NCBI GenBank assembly: GCA_965116945.1
Contig: OZ220734.1
Span: 2,542,001 to 2,606,000, forward strand
DNA from: Plut-88900 sp965116945
Lineage (GTDB): Bacteria; Chloroflexota; Dehalococcoidia; Plut-88900
DNA length: 64,000 bases
Direction of reading: 5' to 3'
Every line of letters begins with the position of its first letter. Within the stretch, counting starts at the first letter, position 1. Position numbers and translations under genes: made by a program. Shown here piece by piece: positions 8,649 through 17,026 of the stretch. Under the pieces are notes generated by a model. That model was not told the origin of the DNA, searched no databases, and saw only the letters and a program-made list of their open reading frames with translations.

Positions 8649-9521
8649 ATGGATGGCAATCAGGTGAACAAGGATGGCAAGGCCGGCGCCGACGGCGAGA
8701 GGCGTCGAGAGCTGAGTGCGATGCTCTGGGATCTCGTAGAGAGGGAAACCCGGGCGGGTACGGCCCGGTTGCTGGGCGTCGACCGCAAGACGGTGCGGCG
8801 GGCCCTCGATTCGGGAAACATTACCGACCACATGGCCGCAGCCCTGGAGAGGCTGCTCGGGGGCGGAGGTGGCAAAGAGGAGATTGAAGAGACTCCCGAG
8901 GAGGGAAATCTGGAGGAGCGGGTCGAGCAACTGAAGGGTGACGTGGCGGAGTTGCGGGAGACCTTTGAAACCCTGAATCGGCCGGTTGGAGGTACGGGCG
9001 CCGACGCCCGTGGAGACGAAGAGGCAGTGGGGTTGGGAGACGAGGAAATGGGTGGGTCCGGGGACACGGAGTTCAAGGATTTAGATGCGAATCTGGGGGA
9101 TGCGATGACCTCCGATGCTGTGCCATCGGTGGAGGGGTTGAGTGTCAGACCGCGGGCGAAGCTGCGAAGAGAAGATCCCGAGTTGGTCACCGAAGCTCCC
9201 GCCCAGGACGACCCCGAGGTGTACGGCGCCGCCTGGCCCCTGGTGGAGGAGTGGCGCCGGCTGAGGGAGGGGCACCCCTCTCAAGGCAAGACCATGTCAT
9301 GGCTTCTGACCCAGGAAAGGCTGCTCGTGCTCGAGCTGGCCATGCTGGAGGAGCACGGTTTGACGTTGCCCCCCGAGACCCAGCCCCTGCGGGGCTTTGG
9401 GCGCCGCGGCCAGACCCGGTGGCGGCACAGGGCCCTGCACGACACCCGTGAGGCGATTAGGAAACGGAAGATGCTGCGGTGGGTGCGCAGGGTCCTGACT
9501 CTGGGGATTTGGTGGAAGTAG
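8649..9521 (+). CDS. HTH-containing protein, possible element regulator
   Basis: 290 residues; ATG preceded by GGAAAGGAGA. Residues about 20-65 resemble a short helix-turn-helix (TRAGTARLLGVDRKTVRRALDSG), of the kind in Fis/recombinase-type or transcription-factor DNA-binding segments. An acidic, probably coiled segment follows (about 75-105: LEERVEQLKGDVAELRETFETL), then a low-complexity Gly/Glu stretch and a basic C-terminal domain (about 190-290) rich in Arg and Trp (GRRGQTRWRHRALHDTREA). Start of the plus-strand arm, facing the transfer operon. Probably binds DNA and may control the spacer; the C-terminal domain is unrecognised. Confidence 0.6.
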   Translation: MDGNQVNKDGKAGADGERRRELSAMLWDLVERETRAGTARLLGVDRKTVRRALDSGNITDHMAAALERLLGGGGGKEEIEETPEEGNLEERVEQLKGDVAELRETFETLNRPVGGTGADARGDEEAVGLGDEEMGGSGDTEFKDLDANLGDAMTSDAVPSVEGLSVRPRAKLRREDPELVTEAPAQDDPEVYGAAWPLVEEWRRLREGHPSQGKTMSWLLTQERLLVLELAMLEEHGLTLPPETQPLRGFGRRGQTRWRHRALHDTREAIRKRKMLRWVRRVLTLGIWWK

Positions 9522-10107
9522 GCGGGGAGGAGAATTGGGCGAAGCTAATGAGCAAGCGATCGGAAACACAACACCCAGAGTGCTTGCTGGAACTGTTCTC
9601 TCCGGCCCATTGATGCGCGATATTGAAATTGCTGTATGGCTTTTTCCAGCGTTTCCCGCCTTAGAAACCTGGAGGGTTCAAGTCCCACGAACCCGGGACC
9701 GGCTGCATAGGGTCGAGCCTTTGCTCCCCGAACAGCCTCCCAGGGCCCCGACCGGAAGGATCGAGCCTCGCTCTCCCAAAGGTCAGCCCCGAGGGACACC
9801 GCCGCAGAGTTCGGAGTGGATACATCCCCCTTCGACCCTCGGAGACCCTGGCCCCCGTGCGCCCTGCACCACAGCTGTCCGGTTCCGTCATAACCGCCTG
9901 GAGATCCCGGCCCCAGTTTAGGACGGCATTCTCCCCACCCCCAACCACCCTTGGCAGCAATTGTCTTCCAAGCGGAACGTCCCATCTTCCCGATTCCTCC
10001 CCCTCGCAACCCATCAATCAGCGGGAGGACCGCGTCCATATTCAGTCCCCGGTGAAACTACGTCTCGCGCCGCCGGTGCGGTGTGAACGAATGCAAAGGA
10101 GGTACGC
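9522..10107. other. 586-bp spacer without a convincing gene
   Basis: No reading frame here has protein-like composition or a good ribosome site on either strand. It contains a GGGTTC/GAACCC inverted repeat near 9675-9695 with a T-arm-like sequence in between, and two imperfect copies of a TCGAGCCT.GCTC motif near 9713 and 9757. A transfer origin or promoter for the following operon is possible but not shown. Confidence 0.35.
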
Positions 10108-10320
10108 ATGCAAGTTCTCGGATTGCTCGCCACGCTCACGGGCCTTGCCCTCATGGCGGTACGGTGCCTGGCGAGGTTCAAGTGGCCGGTCCTGGCAGTC
10201 ATTGCGCTGGCGCCGCTGGTCATCACGTGGAGCCCGGAGGTCTTCGCACTGAACGGGCTGGGGATGTTCTCCTGGTTCGTCCTGGCCCGGCACGTGCTAA
10301 AGCTCATAGGCCGAAGGTAA
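10108..10320 (+). CDS. small two-helix membrane protein
   Basis: 70 residues with a strong AAAGGAGG six bases before ATG. Two hydrophobic segments (VLGLLATLTGLALMAV and WPVLAVIALAPLVITW) precede a third weaker one (LGMFSWFVLARHVL) and a basic end (KLIGRR). No family recognised. It opens the replication/repair part of the plus arm and precedes the next gene by 40 bp, so the two are probably co-transcribed. Confidence 0.6.
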   Translation: MQVLGLLATLTGLALMAVRCLARFKWPVLAVIALAPLVITWSPEVFALNGLGMFSWFVLARHVLKLIGRR

Positions 10321-10360
10321 GAGAAAAGAAAGAACGAAGCCGCAAGGAAAGGAGTTCGTC

Positions 10361-10834
10361 ATGACAACGCAGGCGATGGCAATTGAGGGCGGGGTAGGCA
10401 GGTCCCAGTCCAGGCTGGAGGAGCTGGTGGACAGGGCGATCGAGGCCCTGTTCGGGGTGGACCAAGAGGAAGTCGAAGTACCGGCCGTTACGGTCTCCCG
10501 GAGCATCCACGACGCACGGAGGTTGCGCAAGAGCGGGGACCTGGACGGTGCCCTGGCCGTGGTCTCGGGCATTGACACGACCGGAGCTTCCGTCAAGGAG
10601 GCCTGCTGGGCATACTCCGAGTGGCACGAGCTGGTGCGGCGCCGGTTCGGGAAGAGGGGCGTGCTACTCTACAGCCCCGGCTCCGGCAGGGCCGCGGCAC
10701 TGGTGTCCCAGTGCAACGGGACGCTGGAAGTCGTCGCCGTCCTGGGTATGAAGTGGCTGCCCGGGAAGGTGGTCTCCAGGGGAAGTCTCCGGGGACTGAA
10801 GTCCCTGGGGAAGGGAGGGGGGTCATGGTCTTAG
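10361..10834 (+). CDS. uncharacterised protein encoded before the primase
   Basis: 157 residues, ATG after GGAAAGGAG. Soluble, mixed alpha/beta; the N-terminal part is helical and acidic (RLEELVDRAIEALFGVDQEEVEV), and the C-terminal part is basic and glycine-rich (KVVSRGSLRGLKSLGKGGG). No recognised domain. Its end overlaps the primase start by ten bases, which implies coupled translation and a linked role, for example as a primase accessory. Confidence 0.6.
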   Translation: MTTQAMAIEGGVGRSQSRLEELVDRAIEALFGVDQEEVEVPAVTVSRSIHDARRLRKSGDLDGALAVVSGIDTTGASVKEACWAYSEWHELVRRRFGKRGVLLYSPGSGRAAALVSQCNGTLEVVAVLGMKWLPGKVVSRGSLRGLKSLGKGGGSWS

Positions 10835-11874
10835 CCCCGGCCCGCGTCGACATCCCGGCCCTCAAGGCCCGACACCCCCTGGGCGACGTGGTGGAGGAGT
10901 CGGGAGTACAGCTCCGGGGCAGGGGCCGGGTCCGGCAGGGGGTCTGCCCCTTCCATGAGGAAGGAGAGGGAAGTTTCACGGTGTACGGCGACTCGGAGCG
11001 GTTCTACTGCTTCGGATGCGGCGCCGGGGGCGATGTCCTGGACTTCGTGCAGAAGATTGAGGGCATCGGGCTTCCGGAGGCCATACGCCGCCTGGGAGGC
11101 AACCTCGGAGACCAGGTAAGGCCCCGGACCAAGCGGGTTTCGTCACCCCCGGCAGGGAATCCGCCTCCGCCCCGGAACCCGACCCTGCTGACGGAGGCGG
11201 CCCGGTTCTACGCTCGGGAACTTCGGCGGAACCCTGAGGGCCGGGGATACTTGGCTTCCAGGGGCATCGGCCTTGAAGGGGCCTTCCGGCTGGGGGTCGG
11301 GTTGGCCTCGGGCCAGGGGCTTCGCCTCCACCTGCAGAAGGCGGGGTTCTCTGAGAAGAGCATGCAGAACTCCGGGCTATTCCTGGGCCAGGGCGCTGAG
11401 AGATTTGCGAACATGGTGGTACTTCCCGACATCGTCGGCGGTATAGTCCACTGGCTAGGGGGCAGGGCCATCGACCCCGCCGCCGTGCCCCGGTTCCAGG
11501 CCCCGCCCGGCCCCAAGCCGGTGCTCGGTTTGGGCAGGCTGGGTCGGGCTCCCCGGTGGGTAGTTCTCACCGAGGGTCTGTTCGACTGGCTGACCCTGGC
11601 CCACTGGGGCCTCCCCGCCTGCGCCGTCCTGGGGACGAAGGGGCTGGAGAAGGTGGCCGGAGCCCTCGTGGGTTGTCCCCGGGTCTTCCTCGCCTTCGAC
11701 TCGGATGATGCGGGTCTGGAGGCCGCGGCCTTCCTCAGAGAACTGTTGGGTTCCAGAACAGCCTGCGTCACACTGCCCAGGGGCGTGGGAGACGTTGCCG
11801 AGCTTGCGTCCCTTGCCTCGGGCAGGGACATCTTCATTCGCCTGCTAAAGAGGGCGGCACTAGCCGCCCGGTAG
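10825..11874 (+). CDS. DnaG-type short primase (CHC2 zinc finger plus TOPRIM)
   Basis: 349 residues from an ATG after AAGGGAGGGG. A CHC2-type zinc-binding domain is plain near residues 30-75 (CPFHEEGEGSFTVY...FYCFGCGAGGDVLDFV). A TOPRIM domain begins near residue 240: VVLTEGLFDWLTLAHWG has the catalytic Glu, and VFLAFDSDDAGLEAA has the metal-binding DxD. DnaG primases make RNA primers for lagging-strand synthesis. Chromosomal DnaG is around 600 residues with a helicase-binding tail, which this protein lacks, as in element-encoded short primases. It probably primes the complementary strand after transfer or during element replication. Confidence 0.85.
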   Translation: MVLAPARVDIPALKARHPLGDVVEESGVQLRGRGRVRQGVCPFHEEGEGSFTVYGDSERFYCFGCGAGGDVLDFVQKIEGIGLPEAIRRLGGNLGDQVRPRTKRVSSPPAGNPPPPRNPTLLTEAARFYARELRRNPEGRGYLASRGIGLEGAFRLGVGLASGQGLRLHLQKAGFSEKSMQNSGLFLGQGAERFANMVVLPDIVGGIVHWLGGRAIDPAAVPRFQAPPGPKPVLGLGRLGRAPRWVVLTEGLFDWLTLAHWGLPACAVLGTKGLEKVAGALVGCPRVFLAFDSDDAGLEAAAFLRELLGSRTACVTLPRGVGDVAELASLASGRDIFIRLLKRAALAAR

Positions 11875-12052
11875 GGGGCCACCCCGCCCGGCACGGCGGA
11901 GTACCCGACTCCCCCTCTTTCCATCTCACTCCCCCCGACTCACACCCCACAGATCCCCTTCGATTCCCCACCCCACCCCTTCCCTCCCCAGCCCCTGCCC
12001 CGCCGCGCCCTTGCGCGTTCTCGTGCATTGGGAGTAATTCGCCAGTTTGCGC

Positions 12053-12087
12053 CGTCGCCTGACACCGCGGAGTGGTGTCAGGCGACG
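12053..12087. repeat. perfect 14-bp inverted repeat, 7-base loop
   Basis: CGTCGCCTGACACC is followed by GCGGAGT and the exact complement GGTGTCAGGCGACG. The repeat lies in the 276-bp spacer between the primase and Rad52-like genes, 64 bp before the latter's start. There is no T-run after it. A stable leader hairpin, an operator or a processing site are the main readings; a nicking or transfer-origin hairpin is also possible. Confidence 0.6.
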
Positions 12088-12150
12088 CTTCCGGGCCTTC
12101 TTCCCAAGGCCCGCCTCGTCCCAAGGAAAACACCTGAAAGGAGATCTGAA

Positions 12151-12927
12151 ATGCGGAACGAAGCGAAAGCGAACGGCGCCGTAAACGGCGTCCACAAGGA
12201 CCCCTCCATCATCGGAGAGCACGAGCTGTCCTGGGACGGCCTCTCCCCCAAGGTCGTACAGGCCCTCTCCCACCCCCTGGACCCCGCCCTGGTATCCCGG
12301 AGGAAGGGACGGGCAGGACGGACCTACGACTACCTGGAAGGCCACGTCGTCATCGACCAAGCCAACAGGGTGTTCGGGTTCGGAGCCTGGGGGTATGAAC
12401 TGGCAGGAGACGTTACCTTGCGGCGCATCGAGGTCGTGGACACCAAGACGAGCGACGTGAAGGTCTCACAGGGCTACAGCGCCCCCGTCCGGGTGACGGT
12501 GTCCGGGGCCCAACCCCGCACCGATGTGGGGTTCCACGCCGTGACCGAGGAGAACCAGGACGGTCACGACACGGCCATCAAGGGCGCAGTCACCGACGGC
12601 ATGAAGCGGGCGCTCAGGAGCTTCGGAGTCCAGTTCGGCAACGGTCTCTACGGGGAGCCGGCCCAGAAGACGAAGCCCGCGGACGCCAAGACCAGCCCCA
12701 AGGGCGAGGGCGACGGGATCGACGGCTCCAAGCTGGCGTCCCTCAGGGTGGAACTGATCAACCTGGGCGCCGAGCAGGGCTTCGGGGTGGAGCAGGTGGA
12801 GACCGCGGTGAAGGAGAGGACCGGCAAGGAGCTGGAGGAGCTGACCGTCGAGGAGCTCAACCCCCTGGTGGAGGCCGCGGCAAAGAAGCTAAAGGAAAAG
12901 GAGACGGAGCAGGCGAAGGCGGCCTAG
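12151..12927 (+). CDS. Rad52/Rad22-like single-strand annealing protein
   Basis: 258 residues; ATG with GAAAGGAGA upstream. Residues about 25-170 match the Rad52 fold family used by phages and mobile elements: SRRKGRAGRTYDYLEGHVVIDQANRVFGFGAWGY-type start, then the hallmark AIKGAVTDGMKRALRSFG followed by FGNGLYG. Such proteins anneal complementary single strands during recombination and plasmid repair. The C-terminal third is charged and helical (KERTGKELEELTVEELNPL), perhaps an SSB- or DNA-contact tail. Its neighbours (primase upstream, SSB downstream) support a role in handling transferred single-stranded DNA. Confidence 0.88.
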   Translation: MRNEAKANGAVNGVHKDPSIIGEHELSWDGLSPKVVQALSHPLDPALVSRRKGRAGRTYDYLEGHVVIDQANRVFGFGAWGYELAGDVTLRRIEVVDTKTSDVKVSQGYSAPVRVTVSGAQPRTDVGFHAVTEENQDGHDTAIKGAVTDGMKRALRSFGVQFGNGLYGEPAQKTKPADAKTSPKGEGDGIDGSKLASLRVELINLGAEQGFGVEQVETAVKERTGKELEELTVEELNPLVEAAAKKLKEKETEQAKAA

Positions 12928-12972
12928 CATCCCGCCCCTGCCCTTTCCCTACCGGAAGAAAGGAGAGCGCCT

Positions 12973-13260
12973 ATGACCAAGACGACGAGTGAAATGACCG
13001 TCCGGATGGACGAAGGCCTGGCCATGCTCTGGTACCAGGTTAACCGGATCGGGGACTACGAACTGAGAGAGAAGATCGAGGATGTCTCCGAGCGGTTCAT
13101 GTACCCCGGAGACGCGCACATCGGCACAGAGGATATCGAGAGTGCCCACGGGGTCTTCCGGCGGGCGCACGAGAAGTACACGCCCGCCGTCCAGGCCAGG
13201 TTCAGGCTCCGGCTGGTCCGGTGTCCCCACTGCAATGGAAAGGAGGAACCGGATGAATAG
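12973..13260 (+). CDS. small protein co-translated with TSCPD protein
   Basis: 95 residues with GAAAGGAGA upstream of ATG. Predominantly helical and charged, ending in a CPHC motif (RCPHCNGKEEPDE) that could be half of a zinc site. No family recognised. Its last codons overlap the start of the next gene (ATGAATAG), and the Shine-Dalgarno of that gene lies inside this one, so the two products are probably made in fixed ratio. Confidence 0.6.
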   Translation: MTKTTSEMTVRMDEGLAMLWYQVNRIGDYELREKIEDVSERFMYPGDAHIGTEDIESAHGVFRRAHEKYTPAVQARFRLRLVRCPHCNGKEEPDE

Positions 13261-13696
13261 ATATCTGCGGGCAAGGCCCCGCACCCTCCCCAGCAGCACC
13301 GCGGTGCTGGACACTTCCCACGGAGAGCTGTACCTGACGGTGGCCCTGGACGGGGACGGGGAGCCCTTCGAGGTGTTCGGAAGGATGGGCAAGTCGGGAA
13401 CCTTCGAGCAGGGGGTGACCGAGCTGGCCTGCCGCCTGATCTCCCTTCACCTCAGGAGGGGCACCTCCCTGGTGGACATTGTCGACCAGTGCCGCGGGGT
13501 GGGCGGCATGGAGCCCCGGCTGAACAGGCTGGGAGGCGAGAAGCCGGTCTTCGTCAGGGGGTTGGGGGACGGGATAGGCCACGTCCTCAAGGGATTTGTG
13601 AAGGAGGATGACGAAGGTCCCAAGATCGCAAGCCCGGTAGCACTGGTACGCCCATCGGTTTCTGAGCACGACGCCGAGTTCGCCCGGGTCGCATAG
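13253..13696 (+). CDS. stand-alone TSCPD-domain protein
   Basis: 147 residues; start ATG overlaps the upstream stop and follows GGAAAGGAGG. The core (ELYLTVALDGDGEPFEVFGRMGKSGT, then VTELACRLISLHLRRGTSLVDIVDQCRG) matches the TSCPD domain, found at the end of B12-dependent ribonucleotide reductases and as short proteins in mobile elements. Domain role is not established; binding of nucleic acid, nucleotide or protein has been suggested. The residues after about 115 show no family signature. Its location between Rad52-like and SSB genes suggests DNA metabolism. Confidence 0.75.
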   Translation: MNRYLRARPRTLPSSTAVLDTSHGELYLTVALDGDGEPFEVFGRMGKSGTFEQGVTELACRLISLHLRRGTSLVDIVDQCRGVGGMEPRLNRLGGEKPVFVRGLGDGIGHVLKGFVKEDDEGPKIASPVALVRPSVSEHDAEFARVA

Positions 13697-13726
13697 CCGC
13701 TTCCCTGCGGGGAGCGCCTCACCCGA

Positions 13727-13793
13727 CCGCCCTTCCCTTACACGGAAGGACGGCCGGGCCGTTTTAAGGCGGGTTCGGGCCAGGCCCGGACCC
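13727..13793. terminator. two GC-rich hairpins before the SSB gene
   Basis: The first hairpin pairs CCGCCCTTCC (13727-13736) with GGAAGGACGG (13744-13753), one mismatch, and is followed by CCGGGCCGTTTT. The second pairs GGGTTCGGGCC with GGCCCGGACCC (13771-13793, one G-T pair) and is followed by CTTTAGTT. Both lie in the 122-bp spacer between the TSCPD and SSB genes. The short T-runs suggest partial termination or attenuation rather than full stops. Confidence 0.45.
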
Positions 13794-13818
13794 TTTAGTT
13801 GCAAGAAGGAGGACCGAG

Positions 13819-14184
13819 ATGTCCAGGACAGTGAACAAGGTGGAGCTACTGGGACGGGTTGGAGCCCAGCCCGAGATGCGCTATACCCCCGGCGGCATCG
13901 CCGTCACCCGCATCAGCCTCGCCACCGACCGGCGCAGGCAGGACGGCAACTCGGAGACGGACTGGCACGACGTGGTCTGCTGGAGCGGTCAGGCCGAGGC
14001 CGTGAACAAGTACGTGGAGAAAGGCAACCGCATCTACGTGGCGGGGCGGCTAGTGCAGAACTGCTGGGAAGCGGAGGACGGCCAAAAACGCCGCCGCACG
14101 GAGGTGCACGCCCGGGAGGTCGTCTTCCTTGACTCCGGCAACGGATCGAATGGCAACGGCGACGACGAGGGCTCGCCCTTCTAA
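13819..14184 (+). CDS. ssb: single-stranded DNA-binding protein
   Basis: 121 residues with AAGGAGG upstream. The OB fold is recognisable: NKVELLGRVGAQPEMRYTPGGIAVTRISLATD, then DWHDVVCWSGQAEAVNKYVEKGNRIYVAGRL. SSB coats single-stranded DNA and recruits repair proteins through its acidic tail; here the tail is DDEGSPF, a variant of the usual DDDIPF. The linker is very short, as in phage and plasmid SSBs. Conjugative elements often carry an SSB to protect the incoming strand. Confidence 0.95.
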   Translation: MSRTVNKVELLGRVGAQPEMRYTPGGIAVTRISLATDRRRQDGNSETDWHDVVCWSGQAEAVNKYVEKGNRIYVAGRLVQNCWEAEDGQKRRRTEVHAREVVFLDSGNGSNGNGDDEGSPF

Positions 14185-14239
14185 ATCGTCGAGACCCGAG
14201 CCGACAGAAAGCATCCGGTTGGAAAGGACGCAAGACGGG

Positions 14240-14264
14240 GCCGCTCCCAATTCGTGGGAGCGGC
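14240..14264. terminator. 10-bp hairpin after SSB
   Basis: GCCGCTCCCA and TGGGAGCGGC are perfectly complementary across the loop ATTCG, in the spacer between SSB and the RadC-like gene. The sequence after it (TCCGCTGCTTTCACGG) has only a short T cluster. It could lower read-through or protect the upstream mRNA end. Confidence 0.5.
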
Positions 14265-14310
14265 TCCGCTGCTTTCACGGCCCCATTCAGACCCATACAG
14301 GAGAAACGAC

Positions 14311-14820
14311 ATGGCGTCAAGGAAGAAAAGCGGAAGCAATGCGGCCCTGCTGGAGGCCCTCAGGAGCAACCTGGGCCTTCTCTCGGAGCTGGCCGCCAGG
14401 TACGAGGTCGACGTCCGGCCCGAGCACATCGAGGGCGCTCCGTCCATCGGCCGCCCCGAGGACGTGCTCCGGCTCCTGGGCCCCGAGATGACTCCCCTGG
14501 CCCAGGAGCAGCTGAGGGTGCTGCTGCTGGACACAAAGAACCGGGTCATGGGGCAGAGGATCGTATACCAGGGCAACGTTAACTCGGTGGCCATCAGGCC
14601 CGCCGAGGTGCTGCGGCCCGCTGTGGTCGAGTCGGCGCCCCACATGGTCCTCGTCCACAACCATCCATCGGGAGACCCGACTCCCAGCGCCCAGGACAGG
14701 GCCATCACCGTCGACCTCTACTGGGCAGCCAAGATGCTGGAAATCGACCTGCTGGACCACGTGGTCATCGGGCACGAGGGGTTCGTCAGCTTGAAAGAGG
14801 AGGGCTGTTTCCCCATCTAG
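14311..14820 (+). CDS. radC: RadC-like JAMM protein
   Basis: 169 residues; ATG after ACAGGAGAAACG. The C-terminal JAB1/MPN metal-binding motif is complete: HNHPSGDPTPSAQD, with the upstream catalytic Glu in AVVESAPHMV, and the domain ends in LLDHVVIGHEGFVSL. RadC-family proteins are common on plasmids, ICEs and phages; their enzymatic role is unsettled (the chromosomal name stems from an old repair assignment). The helix-hairpin-helix N-domain of full RadC is reduced to a short helical segment. It is separate from the JAMM protein of the ubiquitin-like cassette. Confidence 0.88.
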   Translation: MASRKKSGSNAALLEALRSNLGLLSELAARYEVDVRPEHIEGAPSIGRPEDVLRLLGPEMTPLAQEQLRVLLLDTKNRVMGQRIVYQGNVNSVAIRPAEVLRPAVVESAPHMVLVHNHPSGDPTPSAQDRAITVDLYWAAKMLEIDLLDHVVIGHEGFVSLKEEGCFPI

Positions 14821-14853
14821 CGGCACCCATAGACATAGAGAAAGGAATGCAAC

Positions 14854-15495
14854 ATGGTCACCACCTATAACGGCCCTGAGGCCGTAGACCCCGAAGAGCT
14901 GTATACGGTAAGCGCCGGCGGCTTCTCTGCCACAGCGGACGCCTTCGCCCGCGACCCCAACGACAGGGAGCTGTGGTTCCTGTCCATGGTGGGCGCCCAG
15001 ACCGCGCTCAAGGCCATCTGGGCGTCCCTGCTGAAGCAGCCCCCGGAGCCCGCCCACCTGATACGGGGAGTGGATGGGGGCGAACTCACCAGGGACTACC
15101 TGCGCTGCTCCGTTCCCTATCGGACTATCGGGACATGGACGACCAAGATCGCACGCCTGCCCACCACGGGGGGTTGGCACGCCCTGGTCTACACCCGGAT
15201 GGCGGAGTTCGCCTTCGACCGGGAGGATTTCCTCCTGCTGGCCCGCACCGAGGAGGAGGCCCCGGATCTGCACCACCGGTTCCTCGACCGGCGCAGCCCC
15301 CTGCCCCTGCACAGCTCCTGGGCCCTCTGGCTCTGGCGGAGGGGCCTGCGAAACGGCGAGATAAGGCCCCTCCAGGCCTCCGGCATATCGGCCTGGGTCT
15401 GCTCGCCCGATGCAGAGAAGCTCCGGGCCGACCTGTCCGACGCGGTTGCCCTGGGGACCGTGACCCTTGCCCGAAAGGTGGCCCAAGATGGATAG
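14854..15495 (+). CDS. uncharacterised protein of the plus arm
   Basis: 213 residues; ATG follows GAAAGGAATG. Soluble, many Arg/Trp residues, with helical segments such as WFLSMVGAQTALKAIWASLL and a Trp-rich stretch HSSWALWLWRRGL. No recognised fold. Its last eight bases overlap the next gene, which begins at ATGGATAG, so the two are translationally coupled. Confidence 0.6.
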   Translation: MVTTYNGPEAVDPEELYTVSAGGFSATADAFARDPNDRELWFLSMVGAQTALKAIWASLLKQPPEPAHLIRGVDGGELTRDYLRCSVPYRTIGTWTTKIARLPTTGGWHALVYTRMAEFAFDREDFLLLARTEEEAPDLHHRFLDRRSPLPLHSSWALWLWRRGLRNGEIRPLQASGISAWVCSPDAEKLRADLSDAVALGTVTLARKVAQDG

Positions 15496-15886
15496 CCCCT
15501 ACAAGGACTCCCAGCACTGGAGCAAGGATGAGCGCCAGGCGTGGCGACGCATCTGTCCTGACGGCGAGCACTGCTTCCTCTGCCGTCACAATGCCTCTAC
15601 CCATAGCTGCCAGTTCGCTCAACACCTTTTCTACGAGAAAGCGACTGAGGAGGACGTAAGAGACCCTACGGTACCCCTCTACCGGTGCGAGCTTCCCTGC
15701 GGCGGTTTTGCATTGGTCAGGCGGATCAACACCGGGCCGGAGGCAAGGGTCATTACATCCGTCTGCACCGCCTGCGCGGAGGGCTTGGCCGTCGATGATG
15801 TGCTCTGCTACTACACCACTAACCACATCGGCGAGGTGATCGGTATCGACGGCGGTTACCTCGGAGTGAAAGGAGAAACTTCATGA
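15488..15886 (+). CDS. cysteine-rich protein, probable zinc binder
   Basis: 132 residues, start overlapping the preceding stop. Ten cysteines are arranged as C..CFLC early (ICPDGEHCFLCRHN), then CQ, CELPC, and a CTAC pair (TSVCTACAEGL), consistent with one or two zinc sites. No known domain recognised. It overlaps the methyltransferase-like gene by four bases (ATGA), so it may act with it. Confidence 0.6.
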   Translation: MDSPYKDSQHWSKDERQAWRRICPDGEHCFLCRHNASTHSCQFAQHLFYEKATEEDVRDPTVPLYRCELPCGGFALVRRINTGPEARVITSVCTACAEGLAVDDVLCYYTTNHIGEVIGIDGGYLGVKGETS

Positions 15887-16929
15887 GACTTGCAGCCCTG
15901 GCCAAAGGGGGCTTCTATCCCACGCCCGACCGGGTGGTGGAGATGATAGCCACCATCATCGAGACCCCGAGGTCATCCTATTACAGCCTGGGCAGGACTT
16001 TGCGAATCCTCGACCCCTGCTGCGGAGCCGGGGAGGCGCTGGCTCTCCTCGCCGGGACCATGGCGGGAAGTCTTTCCGTGCCGGTGCCCATCGAGACATT
16101 CGGGGTGGAACTGCACCGGGAACGGGCCGAGGAAGCCGGGACCCGGCTCGACCATGCCCTCGCCTCCGACCTCTTCGGGGCGTCCATGGCCAACGGCGCC
16201 TTCGGCCTGCTGTTCTTGAACCCGCCGTACGATTTTGACGCGGGCGATGAGCGCAGGGTCGAGCACCGCTTCCTAACCCAGTGCACCCGCTACCTGGCCG
16301 AAGGCGGCCTCCTGGCGTTCATAGTTCCCAGGAGACGGCTGGCCGTATCGGCCCGCTACCTGTCCACCCATTACGGCACCATCCGGTGCTGGGCCTTCCC
16401 ATCACCTGAGCGGGAGGCCTTCGACCAGGTGGTTCTCATGGCCTACCGGAAATCCGACCCCACGCCGAACGTCCACGCCGAAATGCAGATCAGGGAGTGG
16501 GCCGAAGGCGAGCCCGAGGAGCTCTACCGCCACGACTACCCCGTCTACTCCCCCTCACTAACTCCCTCGGGGGACATTCTCTTCGCCACCCGCGCGGTGG
16601 ACCCCGTGGCTGCGGCCGGGGAGGCCCGGGTCTCCGGCCTCTGGGCCAATACCACCATAACGGACGCCTTCTGGCCCAGAGGAGACGTCCGCACCCGGCC
16701 ACTTATGCCGCTGCGCAGGGGCCACATCGCCATGCTGGTGGCCGCTGGGTTCCTCGACAACCTGGTCCTGGAATCGGAGGGACGGCGCATCCTGGTCAAG
16801 GGACGGACCTCCAAGGAGATGACCCTCGTGGAGGACACGCCCCAGAAGGAGGTTCACCGGGAACGGGTCAAGACCACCGTCACGGCCCTGGACCTCGACG
16901 ACGGCGAAATCACCGACATCGCCGCCTGA
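15883..16929 (+). CDS. N6-adenine-specific DNA methyltransferase-like protein
   Basis: 348 residues, ATG in an ATGA overlap and preceded by AAAGGAG. Rossmann-type methyltransferase: FYPTPDRVVEMI at the start, motif I LDPCCGAGEAL near residue 45, acidic residue of the SAM site in GVELHRERAEEA, and motif IV LFLNPPYDF near residue 110, the N-6 adenine signature (NPPY). The C-terminal 150 residues form a separate domain of unknown role. No restriction enzyme is adjacent, so it is probably an orphan modifier of element or host DNA; action on RNA cannot be excluded, since the NPPY motif also occurs in rRNA enzymes. Confidence 0.8.
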   Translation: MRLAALAKGGFYPTPDRVVEMIATIIETPRSSYYSLGRTLRILDPCCGAGEALALLAGTMAGSLSVPVPIETFGVELHRERAEEAGTRLDHALASDLFGASMANGAFGLLFLNPPYDFDAGDERRVEHRFLTQCTRYLAEGGLLAFIVPRRRLAVSARYLSTHYGTIRCWAFPSPEREAFDQVVLMAYRKSDPTPNVHAEMQIREWAEGEPEELYRHDYPVYSPSLTPSGDILFATRAVDPVAAAGEARVSGLWANTTITDAFWPRGDVRTRPLMPLRRGHIAMLVAAGFLDNLVLESEGRRILVKGRTSKEMTLVEDTPQKEVHRERVKTTVTALDLDDGEITDIAA

Positions 16930-17026
16930 ACGGCCCTTCCGTTGGTCGAATCCCCATGAAGATTTCCCCGCTGCCAATGCGGGGTCAACCGGACTCACTC
17001 AAGACTTGTAAAAGGAAGGCGAATAG

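Noticed and set aside
9668..9700. T-arm-like sequence (GGGTTCAAGTCCCAC) suggesting a tRNA or attachment site
   Set aside because: The stem has an A-A mismatch, and no acceptor, D or anticodon arm is found upstream. It is at most a remnant.
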